Source: Aphelocoma coerulescens | Taxonomy: Eukaryota > Chordata > Aves > Passeriformes > Corvidae | Assembly (NCBI RefSeq): GCF_041296385.1 | Contig: NC_091014.1 | Span: 65,976,578-66,040,577, forward strand | Direction of reading: 5' to 3' | Length of the DNA: 64,000 nucleotides | Shown: piece after piece, positions 51,387 to 62,250 of the stretch | Layout: every line of letters begins with the position of its first letter | Position numbering within the stretch: position 1 is the first letter of the stretch | The notes under the pieces: model-generated | Database searches by the model: none | Seen by the model: only the letters and a program-made list of their open reading frames with translations | Told to the model about the DNA's origin: nothing | Made by a program: the position numbers and the translations under genes

Positions 51387-53789
51387 AGAGGTTTCAATAA
51401 GGTAGGCAAGCAGTTTTTCTATTTCAGTCTAGGAAACTACAACAATGGCATGGGTTTTTTGTACACCTAGATTTTACCCTGGGAGAAAGGAAAAAAAAAA
51501 GGAAAGAAGATACTAACATTATAAAAACACACTTGATTCTTTCCACAAAATTGCATCAATTTTGGAAATTAAGTATCGAATTGAAATTTAAAGCTACTTC
51601 TTCAAAACTTGGTTTAACAATAATGTGCTAACAGATTAATCTAAATCATCTGCTAGGAGTTTCAAAACAATTATTTAGCATTCACTTTTTTTTTCTACAA
51701 ATACTGTATTTCATTACATAAGAATAAAATATCAGCTTTAAACCTTAGCAACACCTACATTATTTACAAGTGAATATTTTGAAGGTAAAAAGGCAAGGAC
51801 TTTTGACTCCTTTCTACTTGGAACTTGTTTAAGCTGAAAAAGTATTTCAATTGTCTTCTGGTACTTCCACTCCAAAATATTTTAAGCAAAAAAATCAAGA
51901 AAACACCAGCAAGTTGACCATAAAATTTATTAATTTAATATCACTTAATACTTATTCTCTATTCATCCATGCATTTAAAATTGGTAAAAATCAAGAAACA
52001 AGTTCGTCTCCAATTCCCTTAACTATGGACAGTGTAAGGGTAGAGTCTGAGTGAAGATGTCACATCTTTCTCAGTTGTGTTTCAGCAGCTCAGGTAGCAC
52101 AGCTTCAGCTGCCAGGGCAAACAATGATGCTGCATTTATATCCATTCCATTTTCCTTACTTTATTACATCCAACCATCTTTGGCATACATCTGATTATAA
52201 AAGCACTTATGCAGAGACTTGTTTACATTCAACATTCACTTTACAGGTCAACTTTATAGAAATTATTCACTGTTCTGCATCGCTCAGTACGTAGTCTGAT
52301 CGCTTTGTTATGGCATAAATTCATTCCACTGACAGTGACTGATCTTGTTTGTGCCGCATCCCCAGTCATCCCTCCTGACCCATTCCTATGCCATTGATTC
52401 TGTTTGGGAAATCAGGTGCTAAGCTTTATCCAGCTGAAAATGACTCTGCAAAAATAAAAGGTTTCTTGCTGAACCAGAGAACCAACCCCAGACACAGCAC
52501 AGCCAGATAAACATGACCACCACGGAACACATAGCAAGAACAAATAGCTGAGCACCACCAAAAAAACCCTGATTTCCTGTTTTAGTCACAACACAGACTA
52601 TTGCTTGTTTTGAAGTAACTTATCACTGGAGTAAAGTAGCAACAAACTTTGGAGCCAGTTTAACAAGCACCAAGATGTTATGCTAACACAAAGAATGGGC
52701 AAGTACACAGACCACACACAAGATACCCTTCAGAAAAAGGCTGACACCCTGAAAGAAAGGCAAAAAGATCTTTTCATTGCTTATGTGTAAGCAGTAGGCA
52801 TACAAGTAAGAGATTATATTATTGCCTTTGGGAACATAAATCAAGCCCATTTTATAACACTGAAACTTCACTGTACATGTCACACAACTGAAGAGTTTGT
52901 ACGTGGTTACGTAGGGAGAGAGGATTGGTCAAGAAACGAGTGGTGACACTTCAGCAATAATGTTCATTACTCACTTGAAGTATTAGCAACTTTAAAGAAC
53001 ATTTAACACTCCACAGACATTCTGCACCACATGAGCACTAAGTGGTATCTACCAGAGGCCACTAATGCACACTAAACAACACAGCACACACAGCTCCCTC
53101 TGCAACAAGCTGCTGTGGGAAGGAGAATGCCACATTATTGTGGGGCCCTTTGGTCCCATCCATGTATGTTCCATGTTTCACCTTCCCAACTCCAAATTTG
53201 TATGGGATTTATAGATGACAATATCCTAACTCAAACAGCACACTGCATTCACCACAAAGGAACACCATACATCCATACCTCAAAAGAGAATGGATGACAG
53301 AACTAGAAGTGACTACCTGTCCTGAGAAGCTCAGCTTTGGCAATCTGATAAAATAATATTACTTCAGTATTATTTTAATAGTACTATACCATCCAAGATT
53401 AACAGGGAATCACATAAGACTTTTTAATAGCCACATTTGCCCCAAAGCCACATTTGAAGAAAACCACATAACCTACAGAAATACCTCTAGGTGAAGTGGA
53501 AAAGAGGGGATGTTCACAGTAACAAATATAACAAAAGCTAGAAATGACAAAAGATAGAAGAAGGAACACAGAAATAGTTGTATTGGTAGACTGCAAATAT
53601 ATTTAAAGCTCCTTTATTATCCTTACTGTAACAACCTTTGCAACAATGCTATTACTCACTTTAATGTAGAACAGAGGCAGAAGATCTATGAATACTGACA
53701 ATTTGAGTGATATGATTATTAGCCCTCAAACTAGAAACTAAAAGGACTTAGGAGCCCAAACCAGCTTTTGTTCAAGAATTTAAAAATAT

Positions 53790-54010
53790 CATTTGGGATG
53801 CTCTAGCATGCTCAGCACGCAGAAAAACCCTAACAATGCCCGGGCACTCCCTCCTTCACGCTCCTGAAGGGAGCCTTTCCCCCATCCCTGGAAAATGACC
53901 CGAGGTGGTACAGAATAACCTCCAGGTCCTGGCCATGCCCCTCCTGCCAGTTAAATTTTACTGCAAAATTTAACCCTGTCCTGGCCAGAACCAGGACAAG
54001 TCAAAATAGA
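53790..54010 (-). mobile_element. Avian endogenous-retrovirus LTR fragment (probable)
   Basis: The minus strand contains TTGTCCTGGTTCTGGCCAGG, then GGGTTAAATTTT, then GGCATGGCCAGGACCTGGAG, then ACCACCTCGGGTCA and GCCCGGGCATTGTTAGGG. This is wording I associate with LTRs repeated across bird genomes. It is GC-richer than its flanks and has no coding part. The family name and exact ends cannot be fixed by eye. Confidence 0.6.
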
Positions 54011-55024
54011 AGAAGTAAGATTCCATCTGAGCATACCAAGTTGATAATTATTATTACAAAGTAAAAAGAAAAATACAATACAACCAAATTCTTAGCATCA
54101 CCTTCTTTTTATGAGGACACCATCCTGAGTGATGGTGACTATGCTGAGGACTTAAGTTTCAACACAGCCCTGACCTTGCTTTCACAAGGTATTCTGATCA
54201 AGATGCAGAATAACACAAGCTCAGTCTGATGTTATGTTTATTTTAAGCCCTGAAAAGACAGAGTCAAGGAATATTACAAAACTGGATGTGTTCACCAAGC
54301 TACTGCTAAGCTCTTTACCATTATTACTGGTGACCTGGGAACAGATCAGGAATCATGACTGATCTAATGCCCAGACAATCTTTACAAAAGCCTGAGGAAA
54401 TAGTAAATAAGACCAAAACCAGTGCTGACAAACCTATCTGGACTGTTTGCTTAAATGAGCACAACCTAAAGATCTGAATTTGCAAATTGCATTGGACTGT
54501 ACCAAGACAAAGTTTAATTTCCCTATCTCATAAATATGAATATTTTAAGCATCACGTTTGAGGAATTCTGAAATGGAGTAGAACGCTCAGTTGAACGTGC
54601 TCAATGAATCATAGGATATAAATAAAGTATTATCTGACTATACATCAGAGAGATTACCCTGTTAGAGACAGCAGGACTAATTAGCTAACTGGGCACCTAA
54701 TAGGGTTGTGGTAGACTATACAGCCTTTTTTTCTAAATGGGAAGCTTTCTTTGTGGCTCTATCAAATTCCAACAGGGATTCATTCACACAAGTCCTATGG
54801 AAGGTCTTTTTCAGAAAAGATCACATGATTACAAATGGCTCTTTCCTGGATTAAAATCTATTAATCATCCTTTTGCATTTCTTCTGCATGCTATTAGCAC
54901 CTGGATAATCAACCTACTTAAACATTTTAAGAGAATTAAAATCTCTTTAATCAAATGATATCTTGAAATGTCTATAGAATGCTAATGCATGATCCACATA
55001 CCAAAACTGCCTGTTCATTAAAGC

Positions 55025-55768
55025 CATCTCCAACACATGCTCCTGAGGATACAGCCAAATTTGCACCCCATGGAGGACCCCACGGTGCAGCCATTAAAGC
55101 CCAAGGGAGACTGTGACCCCATGGGAACCCCAGGCTGGAGCAGGCTCCTGGTAGGACCTGTGACCCCATGGAGAGAGGAGCTCAGGCTGGAACAGGTTTG
55201 CTGGCAGGACTTGTCACCCTGTGGGAGACCCACACTGGAGCAGGCTGGTCCTGAAGGACAGACCCCCTGGAAAGGACCCACACTGGTGCAGTTTGTGAAG
55301 AACTGCAGCCTGAGAGAAGGACTCATGCTGGAGAAGTTTGTGGAGAGCCATCTCCTATGGAAGGCACCCCATGATGGAGCAGATAAAAGAGCGTGAAGAG
55401 CAAAGAGCAGCTGAGATAAATGTGTGAGGAACTGACTGCAATCCCCATTCCCTGTCACCCAGTGCCACTCAGGCAGAAAAATCAGGAGTGAAGTTGAGCC
55501 TGTGAAAAAGGGAAGGATTGGTCAAAGGAGTTTTAAGATTTGGGTTTATTTCTCACTACCCTACTCTGATTTGATTGGCAGTAAGTTAAATTAATTTCCC
55601 TGCATCGAGTATGTTTTGCCCATGTTCATAACTGGGGTGTGATCTCTCCCTGTCCTTATCTCAACTTGTGAGTCTTTTGTTACAGTTTCTCTGCCCTGTC
55701 CAGATAAGGAGAGTGACAGAGTTGCTTGGTGGGCACCTGGCATCCAACCACGGTCATCTCACCATAGG
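55025..55768 (+). mobile_element. Avian ERVL-type solo LTR (probable, about 0.74 kb)
   Basis: The plus strand contains repeated 'ctggagcaggtttg/ctggagaagtttgtggag' modules with GACCCACACTGG words, then GAACTGACTGCAATCCCCAT, TTTTAAGATTTGGGTTTATT, CTCCCTGTCCTTATCTCAAC and a 3' end GGGCACCTGGCATCCAACCA. This order is typical of long LTRs in bird ERVL families. No gag, pol or env coding sequence is adjacent, so it is best read as a solo LTR. The open frames across it (for example 55037-55396) are not genes. The 5' boundary is approximate. Confidence 0.7.
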
Positions 55769-58658
55769 CCATCAATGACACAGTAACAAAATACAACTTT
55801 TTTTCACTTAATTTTCCATTTAGGACTCTGCTTAAGACAGCGTGGAAGTGTGCTCTGGGAAGTGGCACTATGAATCAAACATTATTGGTTGATTATACTT
55901 TATCCATATGTGCTGGTTGTTACCACTTTCAGTTGCACAAGCTTTCAAAAATGACAAAAACCTCAACTCTCAGAGCCCTAAAATAACAGACAGTGAGATG
56001 GCAATACTCCCAGGTGTGGGTGTAATAGTTTCTAAGAATTTAATTGCCCAAAAGAGGAAGAGCTAGCCACTCAATTTATTTCTCTCTGTATCTGAATGAC
56101 ACTACACTGACAGCATTCTTTTATGAAGCTCTCTAACACACAAAAACTAAAGAAATGTTGTGTAAATGAAATGGTTACCCAGTTTCTCCTGTGTAAAACA
56201 GCGTCTTCACATTTTGGAATGGAACCATAACCTCATTCAACACAGCAAGAATTCAAGAACAATGTCATTCAGATGAATTCCCTCTAGAGCTTAAAGCAAG
56301 CTGATCAGCAGCTCCTACAAGTTAAGCACAATTCTATGCTGAGGAGATATCAGATGACTTTGAGTGGTTAGATTATTACAGGTAAATGAAAAAATTAGAG
56401 TTTTGAAGCTTTTATCTCTAACTATTAAGAGACAGAGAGAACCTGAAGACTTTGGAAGAAATGTTTTTAAGAATATTATTCAAAGACTGTGGAAGTAAGC
56501 ATGCCTACAAGTTGATGTTGCATGCACGTGGTTCCATTAAATACACAGAGTTAATTTAACAGATCTGTACCTGTTTATTACCCATTTATCAGTTCTCCCA
56601 AAAAGAAAGCAGCATTGTTCCACTCAGCAAGGAGGTAGGTATCTGTCAAATAGCTAAGAAAGTCTCAATTAAGGGAGAGGATGAGAGACGTAGGTCAAAC
56701 CAAAACCACGTCCCGTTTGTCCTATGACTCATGGCAGATTATTTATTGAAATCTGTACTTTACATTACCCCTTTAAAAAAGGGCACATTAAGCATATTCA
56801 CCCTGCACTTTTTATTTAACCTATTAAGTCAGAAATTAGAAAAAAAACTACGCTCATTATATTCTTTGTCATATTATTTTAAAATTAATCAAGTGTGGCT
56901 GTGCATCTGCTATTGAGAACAACAGCAAAGAAAAAAATCTTATTTCAGTATTCAGCTACTATTACTATGCCACGTAAGAAGTTCTGTGCAAGTTGGTTTT
57001 GTAACCCAAAACCCTGGCTGTGAGATGCCAGGTACAAAAAACTCTGCTAGTCTTTTCAGAGCCCAGTCAACAACATTTTGTTGCTACAATCACTAGGTAG
57101 CAATACATTCACCTGGTATGTGGGAGAGATTAATGCACCCTCATACATGAAAGTCAGATTTGAGCCCTATTCCTGCTACTCATGCACAAAGACACAACAA
57201 AATAAGGCAGAAAGAATATCACACTTCTGTAACAAGAGACTTCATAATGAACAGCAGAGTAACACCAAGGTCAGCCAGTTTTAGTAGTCACAAACAACTT
57301 ATTACTTTATATCAAAAGCTAAGAGCTTGCAAGTACATCAGGATATTAATCACAACGGGCATAAGAAGATACTTAGAACATACTTGTGAACTCCTCTGAG
57401 TTCACAGTGTCACTTAAAGTCTGAGTGGTGCCCATTTATGTTACAAGTTTATGTCAAAAGATTACATAAAATCCAGCCTTTTTGGTTTCAGTAAAACTCT
57501 TTCACAGAAATACTTCATAATACCATACAGAGTTCTCATTCTCACCATTTCTGCTGTTATACTGTAGTCTGGCTTGTTGTTCACTGCTCTAGGGTATGTG
57601 ATAAAAGGCAAAGAAGGTTGTTTAAAAATTTTGGTCTACAGATGCCTTGGAATTAGTTCTTAAAGAAGAGTCCTACACAAGCAAAAAGAATTAACAATAT
57701 GCACTAGCCCAAAGCCAAACAGTTCGATATACAGGTTTCCAATACTACCAACATATTTACAATACCTTGTGTAAGCCAGAACAGTTTTTAAATATTTGCA
57801 TATTCTAAGAATTTGAAGCAAACCACCTTACTTAAAGCCCAAGAAACATTTTCTTTTTGCCTTGGAGCTGATTACTGTGCAGTGTTACAATAGCCATGTT
57901 CGTTCTACCCCTATTTACTAATTAGGGCTGGGAACTTCCTCAAATATTGACACATCCTGTCCACCAAGATCCACAGGACTCTAAGCAAGTGCACCAGTGG
58001 CTCAAGCAGAATCCCTCACACTCCAAGGAGCACTCATCAAGGCAGATTCTAGACCAACATCATTAGAGAAATTTGGATTATTCCCCTCCCCTAAGAAAAG
58101 CACCTTAAAGGATAACACATTAAGGAATAACATTCAAGTCTCGTGACAAATTGGACTATGGAGACTGCAAACCAACCCCAGAATACAGCAGCTGTTTTCC
58201 TGTCAACTCCAGCTTATTCTTCTCAACCCCAGTGAGCCAACCAGGCAGGTAACATTCATACTAAATACAGCATTCTATTCAACCACAGAACACTTAGCTT
58301 GGTTTATCTCAGCACAGTTACATCACTGTTTTATTCCCTACTTCTTTCTTTTCATCTCCTGGGAATAAGCCATCATTACATTAAGTCAAAAATCAGTAAC
58401 TGAGTTTAGTTGAAAAGAACAGTGTCACCTGTTGAAGTTCTGGGGATTATTTCTGGAGGAGCTTGAATTAAATCCCATGTTACAAAGAAGTTGTTCATCT
58501 CACAGACTAGTCTTAAATTCAAGCATTAGATACTTCATTCCAGGTCCCAGGCAACAAGAAAGTCATTAAATCCTAGTATTTTTTTAAAAAGCAGAGATTC
58601 CAAGAACCAAAAAAGGCACTCATATATTACTTTATATGGATGTTTAAAAATACGTATT

Positions 58659-58734
58659 AAAAAACAAAACAACAACAACAAAAAAAACCAAGAAAAACCA
58701 CCACCAACAAAAAACCCCACCAAAACAAAACCCA
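58659..58734. repeat. A/C-rich low-complexity tract
   Basis: A runs mixed with AAC and ACC words, including a short (CAA)n stretch at about 58668-58680. Confidence 0.9.
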
Positions 58735-60649
58735 CCTTCAATCTGCATCTACTGTTCTCCTGCTTTATTGTATGACAAGAGGCTGTTTTTCCAGGAGCTG
58801 CTACGTTAAGAAAACCAGGCACCAACTCAGAAACAGAAAGCTGCCTTTTAGCTACTTTGTATTACAACACAGATTTGTACAAGCACAGGCAACTTTTAAC
58901 TGGCAGCACTGCTAAGCATTTCATCCAATTCCTGCAATAAGCACAGCATCTTCTTGGCCTGCATTTATAGGCATTCAACTCACAGTCACCTTCAAGCTCA
59001 TTTTAACCACACACAGGGAAGCACAGAGCTGACATACGGACATCTTTAAGCACGTAGCTCACTCAGCTCTAGAGCTGGAAAAGGTGCCCATATGCTCCAC
59101 AGACAGACCAGGGGAACAAAACTTCTCATGCCTGACCCTAAATCATCCAAACATGTCACCTGGTAAAAATAACAGGTTCACTGATTTTCAGACCAACATT
59201 CAAGTGACTCGTCAAAAGAAAAGAAAGCAGACATCTACCCACTAGATAAATATATCATCTAGGCATCTTCTGAAGGCACTGTTTAAAAACATTCATAGAT
59301 GACAATGATCTAGACCACAGTCAAAAAGCCACTTTATTATGATGGTATTTCAAAGGCATAAAAAAGAAGAATTTGATCCAGATTTGTAAACTCCTTCCCG
59401 AAGGGAGTTTGGAGCACTTGAGCATAGAACAGCCATGGCAAGGTGGCACCTCCACACCTCTCCTGCTCACCACACTGAAGCTGTGGTGTATCAGAGATCA
59501 GGGATCTCTAAAATGATGCTGCACTGTGCTAAACAGACATGCTCCTTATGCTAATATGTGCTCCTGCTTCAGCTGATTCAGCCATAATTGGCAGAATATA
59601 ACTACTATCTTTGAAGGCAAATTGCAAGTTTGAAAAAATATAATTTCAGGCAGGTACAGGTATAAAACAGCCAGCACATTAGCCCTTGGTAATAATAACA
59701 ACTTTAATAGTAAAGAATGCAATTAACAAGTTTTGACCATCTGAAACACAGCTGGCAAACTCTTTTAGTTATTGCTCACCTTTAAGCAGAAATAAAAGTC
59801 ATAATGTCATGTGTGCCCACCCTGCCCAAGAAAGCAACAAAGTGGTGCTTGTCTCATCGCAGACACATGAGAATGATCCTTTTGTTGCACTAAAATCAGA
59901 ATAAAAACTCAGTTGCTTACATAACATAGCCTTCACTATGGCTATTGTAATAACGCACTACTACTGTTTTAACTTTTAAAAGCAGGGGAAAGGTTTTTGG
60001 CTTTAAAGAAGAGCCAAACAGATGCTGGCATTAAATCCAAATTAGCAGAAGGGAATCCCTCACCCACTCCCCAATAGCAAGAGAAAACAGTCTCATGGCA
60101 GCCTTTTAAGCAGGAGGTCGTAGAGCACAACAGAAACGAAAGTGCATAGCATATCCAAGGCTCATTTCTTACCCAAATCTGGATCAAATGATCAAACTTA
60201 CACAAACAGGTACAGGAAACATGAGCAGTGGTGTACTAGTTTTAAATTATCCTAGTTAATCTACGATTTTAATCAAGTAATCCAAGCGTTTAAAACTGCA
60301 AGACTGCATTTAGTTTTCAAACTGTTCAGTTTGCAAAGGACAGCGTACGCCACTTGCGTCTTTCTGGCTTCCTTTACTGCTCAGGCAAAAGGATGACGGC
60401 TCAGAAGACTGAATCTATCAGCTTCTGAGTCACTCCAAGCAGAGACAGCTGAGAAAGACAGATACAGCAAGCCAGGCAGACACTGTACACATCCTGTTCT
60501 TCCCTAACCAGGTAGCCTCAATGCACATAAAGAGATGTCTGTCTCTCACACAGAAGTTTCGGTCTAGGAGATGAGGAGATTCTTTCCACAGGCCAAAAAA
60601 GGGAAAGTCAAGACAGAAGGCAGCAACGGCAAGACCAAGAAGCTTGACT

Positions 60650-60860
60650 GAGCTGGGTCATAACCGGTACTCAGGAGGCCCTGAGCAGTTTAAACCCTCA
60701 CTCGCCCCCGCAGAAACACCTCCTCCCACCAAACCAGCATCCTTACCTGCCATCATCCGGGGCGCCGGGATTTCAAAGCCGGGAGGAAAAACCCAGCTGC
60801 TCAAGTTTAGGACTCCATCCTTGCTTTCTTTTCCTCCCCTCTCCAAACCAAAGCGGTCAC
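60650..60860 (-). other. PACSIN2: Candidate alternative first exon 1b of PACSIN2 (3' end at 60747)
   Basis: On the minus strand a textbook donor, GGCAG|GTAAGG, lies with its last exonic base at 60747, inside the CpG island edge and downstream of exon 1a. The exonic side includes CCGGATGATGGCAG. Spliced to exon 2 (acceptor at 33858), the ATG-ATG would open an 8-codon uORF that ends in exon 2. The transcription start is unknown, and the listed extent (start near 60860) is only indicative. No transcript evidence is available, so this is inference from the splice signal and context. Confidence 0.4.
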
Positions 60861-61075
60861 CACCACCGAGTGGGTCACTAAACTTCCCCGAGCAGGGAGC
60901 TCTCCCCTCCTACAGGAACCGAGCCAGTGTCGTCATCCCTCGCAAGCCCCAGCCCTGCCCTTCCCCTGGCGCCGTGCAAGGAGAGCTTCACCTTCCCCGC
61001 GCCCGCCGCAGCGGCAGCCCCGGAGCGCCGGCGGGGTGGGCGGCCCGCATCCAGCGGGGTCCCTGGGGGTGTTCT

Positions 61076-61099
61076 CCCGGCCCGGCCCGGCCCGGCCCC
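61076..61099 (-). promoter_or_regulatory. G-quadruplex motif on the gene strand
   Basis: Plus-strand CCCGG repeated four times and closed by CCCC gives five G-tracts of at least three separated by CC on the minus strand. It lies about 165 nt inside intron 1 measured from the exon 1a donor, so it would also be present in the nascent RNA. Confidence 0.75.
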
Positions 61100-61263
61100 A
61101 GCACGGGCAGCGGCACCGGCCCGGTGCGGCAGCGGCACCAGCGGCTCCCCCCTCCCGGACCCACCGCCCGCCATTGCCCAACGGCTCCGACGGGGATCCC
61201 AACCCGGCCTCCAGCTCGAGCCTCTCCCGAAGGCAGGGCCCCGGAGCGCGGCGCAGCCCTCAC

Positions 61264-61380
61264 CTGCAGCGCCGGGACCTGCCTGTCGCCCGTGCCCGGC
61301 GGGGTTGGGGGGTGACGAGACGGCGAGAGCGCGGCGGAACCGACCCGACCCCTGCGCTCCGCTCAGCGCCGCCACTGCGG
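61264..61380 (-). other. PACSIN2: PACSIN2 non-coding first exon 1a (3' end at 61264)
   Basis: A strong donor, GCTGCAG|GTGAGGG, on the minus strand ends the exon at 61264. It sits 150-230 nt downstream of a cluster of CCAAT and GC boxes, where a TATA-less promoter would start transcription. No ATG is seen in the proximal part, so the main start codon remains the one in exon 2. The 5' end is an estimate. Confidence 0.65.
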
Positions 61381-61387
61381 CCGCCGC

Positions 61388-61492
61388 CCCCGCCCGCCCC
61401 CTGGCGCCCGCCCAGCCGCCTGCCCATTGGCTGAGAGCGCGGGCAAGCTCCCGCCCCGCCACCGCCTATTGGCTCTCCGCGGCTGCCAATCA
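61388..61492 (-). promoter_or_regulatory. PACSIN2: Core promoter: three CCAAT boxes and GC boxes, no TATA
   Basis: ATTGG at 61426-61430 and 61468-61472 (CCAAT on the gene strand) and CCAAT on the plus strand at 61486-61490 are NF-Y type sites. GC-box (Sp1) sequence CCGCCCCGCC at 61451-61460 lies between them, with more C-rich boxes at 61385-61400. No TATA element is seen. The mix of orientations fits a CpG-island promoter that can fire in both directions. Confidence 0.7.
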
Positions 61493-61625
61493 ACGCCGCT
61501 TCCTAGTCGGGGGCGGTGAGGGGTGGTGCGCGCGCCCGCGGCCGGAGCGCGCTCCTCGGCGGCCGTCGGGGACACCTGGAGCCGCGCGGCCCCGGCCCCG
61601 GCCCGGGGTCACCCCGGGGAGCCCC

Positions 61626-61692
61626 GACCGCCCCCGGCTCGGGGGGTTCCGACCGCCCCCGGCTCGGGGGGTTCCGACCACCCCGGCCTCGG
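61626..61692. repeat. 25-bp GC-rich tandem repeat (about 2.6 copies)
   Basis: The unit from GACCGCCCCCGG to GGGGTTCC is identical at 61626-61650 and 61651-61675. A partial, diverged third copy (GACCACCCCGGCCTCGG) follows. It lies about 250 bp upstream of the estimated start site. Confidence 0.92.
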
Positions 61693-62024
61693 CCCGAGCT
61701 CAGCCCGGGGGCTCCGGCCACCGCGTGGGCAGCGGCTGCCCGGCCCGCCCGGCCGCAGCGTGAGCCAGGTATACGAGCGTAGGAAACCGTGACAGGAGCA
61801 CTGCGGAACGTGGCAGGGCGCGGCGAGTCTAACACGGCGTCCGTGTCCCGTTTCCACTGCGGGGCACCGTGAATAAGCAGATGTTATTTCCCCGAAGCGA
61901 AATGTGAGCCAAGTTGACAGATCCCGGGAAGCGTCGGGGACTTTTCCGCGCCCGGCAGCGGTGCAGGCGCTGAAGCCGCTCCGCACAGCGCGGTGCGCTC
62001 CGCCGGCACCGGGAGCGCCCGCTC

Positions 62025-62044
62025 GGGCTGGGCTGGGCTGGGCT
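62025..62044 (+). promoter_or_regulatory. (GGGCT)4 G-quadruplex motif on the plus strand
   Basis: Four GGGCT units in a row give four G3 tracts with two-base loops on the strand opposite the gene, upstream of the promoter. Confidence 0.75.
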
Positions 62045-62250
62045 CGCAGCTGCCCCGGGCACGGGCTCAAGGACGGGGCCACCTCTGACACGGCACTGCT
62101 GGTTTGGTTACACCGCTGTCCGCGGAGCTACGCCGTTCTCGCCCAGTATCAGAACTGGTACTCCCGCCTTCGCCTATCTTTCGGATTTGTTTTAGACAGA
62201 AGACTATTTCAAGTTCCAAGCAGCAGCCACGACGGTGACCTTCCTTCGTC

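Larger units (their letters stand above)
33859..61263 (-). other. PACSIN2: PACSIN2 intron 1 (about 27.4 kb)
   Basis: The large first intron runs from the CpG-island exon 1 donor to exon 2. Most of it is unique AT-rich sequence in which I see no gene. Listed separately are a small CpG-bearing patch at 35.7 kb, a CR1 fragment at 37.9 kb, hairpins, A/C tracts at 51.3 and 58.7 kb, and LTR fragments at 53.8 and 55.0-55.8 kb. Long stretches such as 38.2-53.7 kb show nothing I can name. Confidence 0.8.
60760..62250. promoter_or_regulatory. PACSIN2: CpG island at the PACSIN2 promoter
   Basis: About 1.5 kb of very GC-rich sequence with CpG retained throughout, against CpG-poor AT-rich sequence on both sides. 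The densest part is about 60,960-61,790, and CpG persists to about 62,240. It covers exon 1a, candidate exon 1b and the proximal promoter. CpG extends well upstream of the gene, which fits a bidirectional or broad promoter. Confidence 0.93.

Noticed and set aside
55037..55396. Plus-strand 119-codon frame with repeated Leu-Glu-Gln modules
   Set aside because: It lies within LTR repeat modules of an endogenous retrovirus and is not a gene.
60644..61763. Long plus- and minus-strand open frames (up to about 278 codons) across the CpG island
   Set aside because: They are Pro/Ala/Arg/Gly-rich in every frame, as GC-rich DNA gives. Several overlap each other on both strands. They match no family, and the stretch is explained by the promoter and non-coding first exon.
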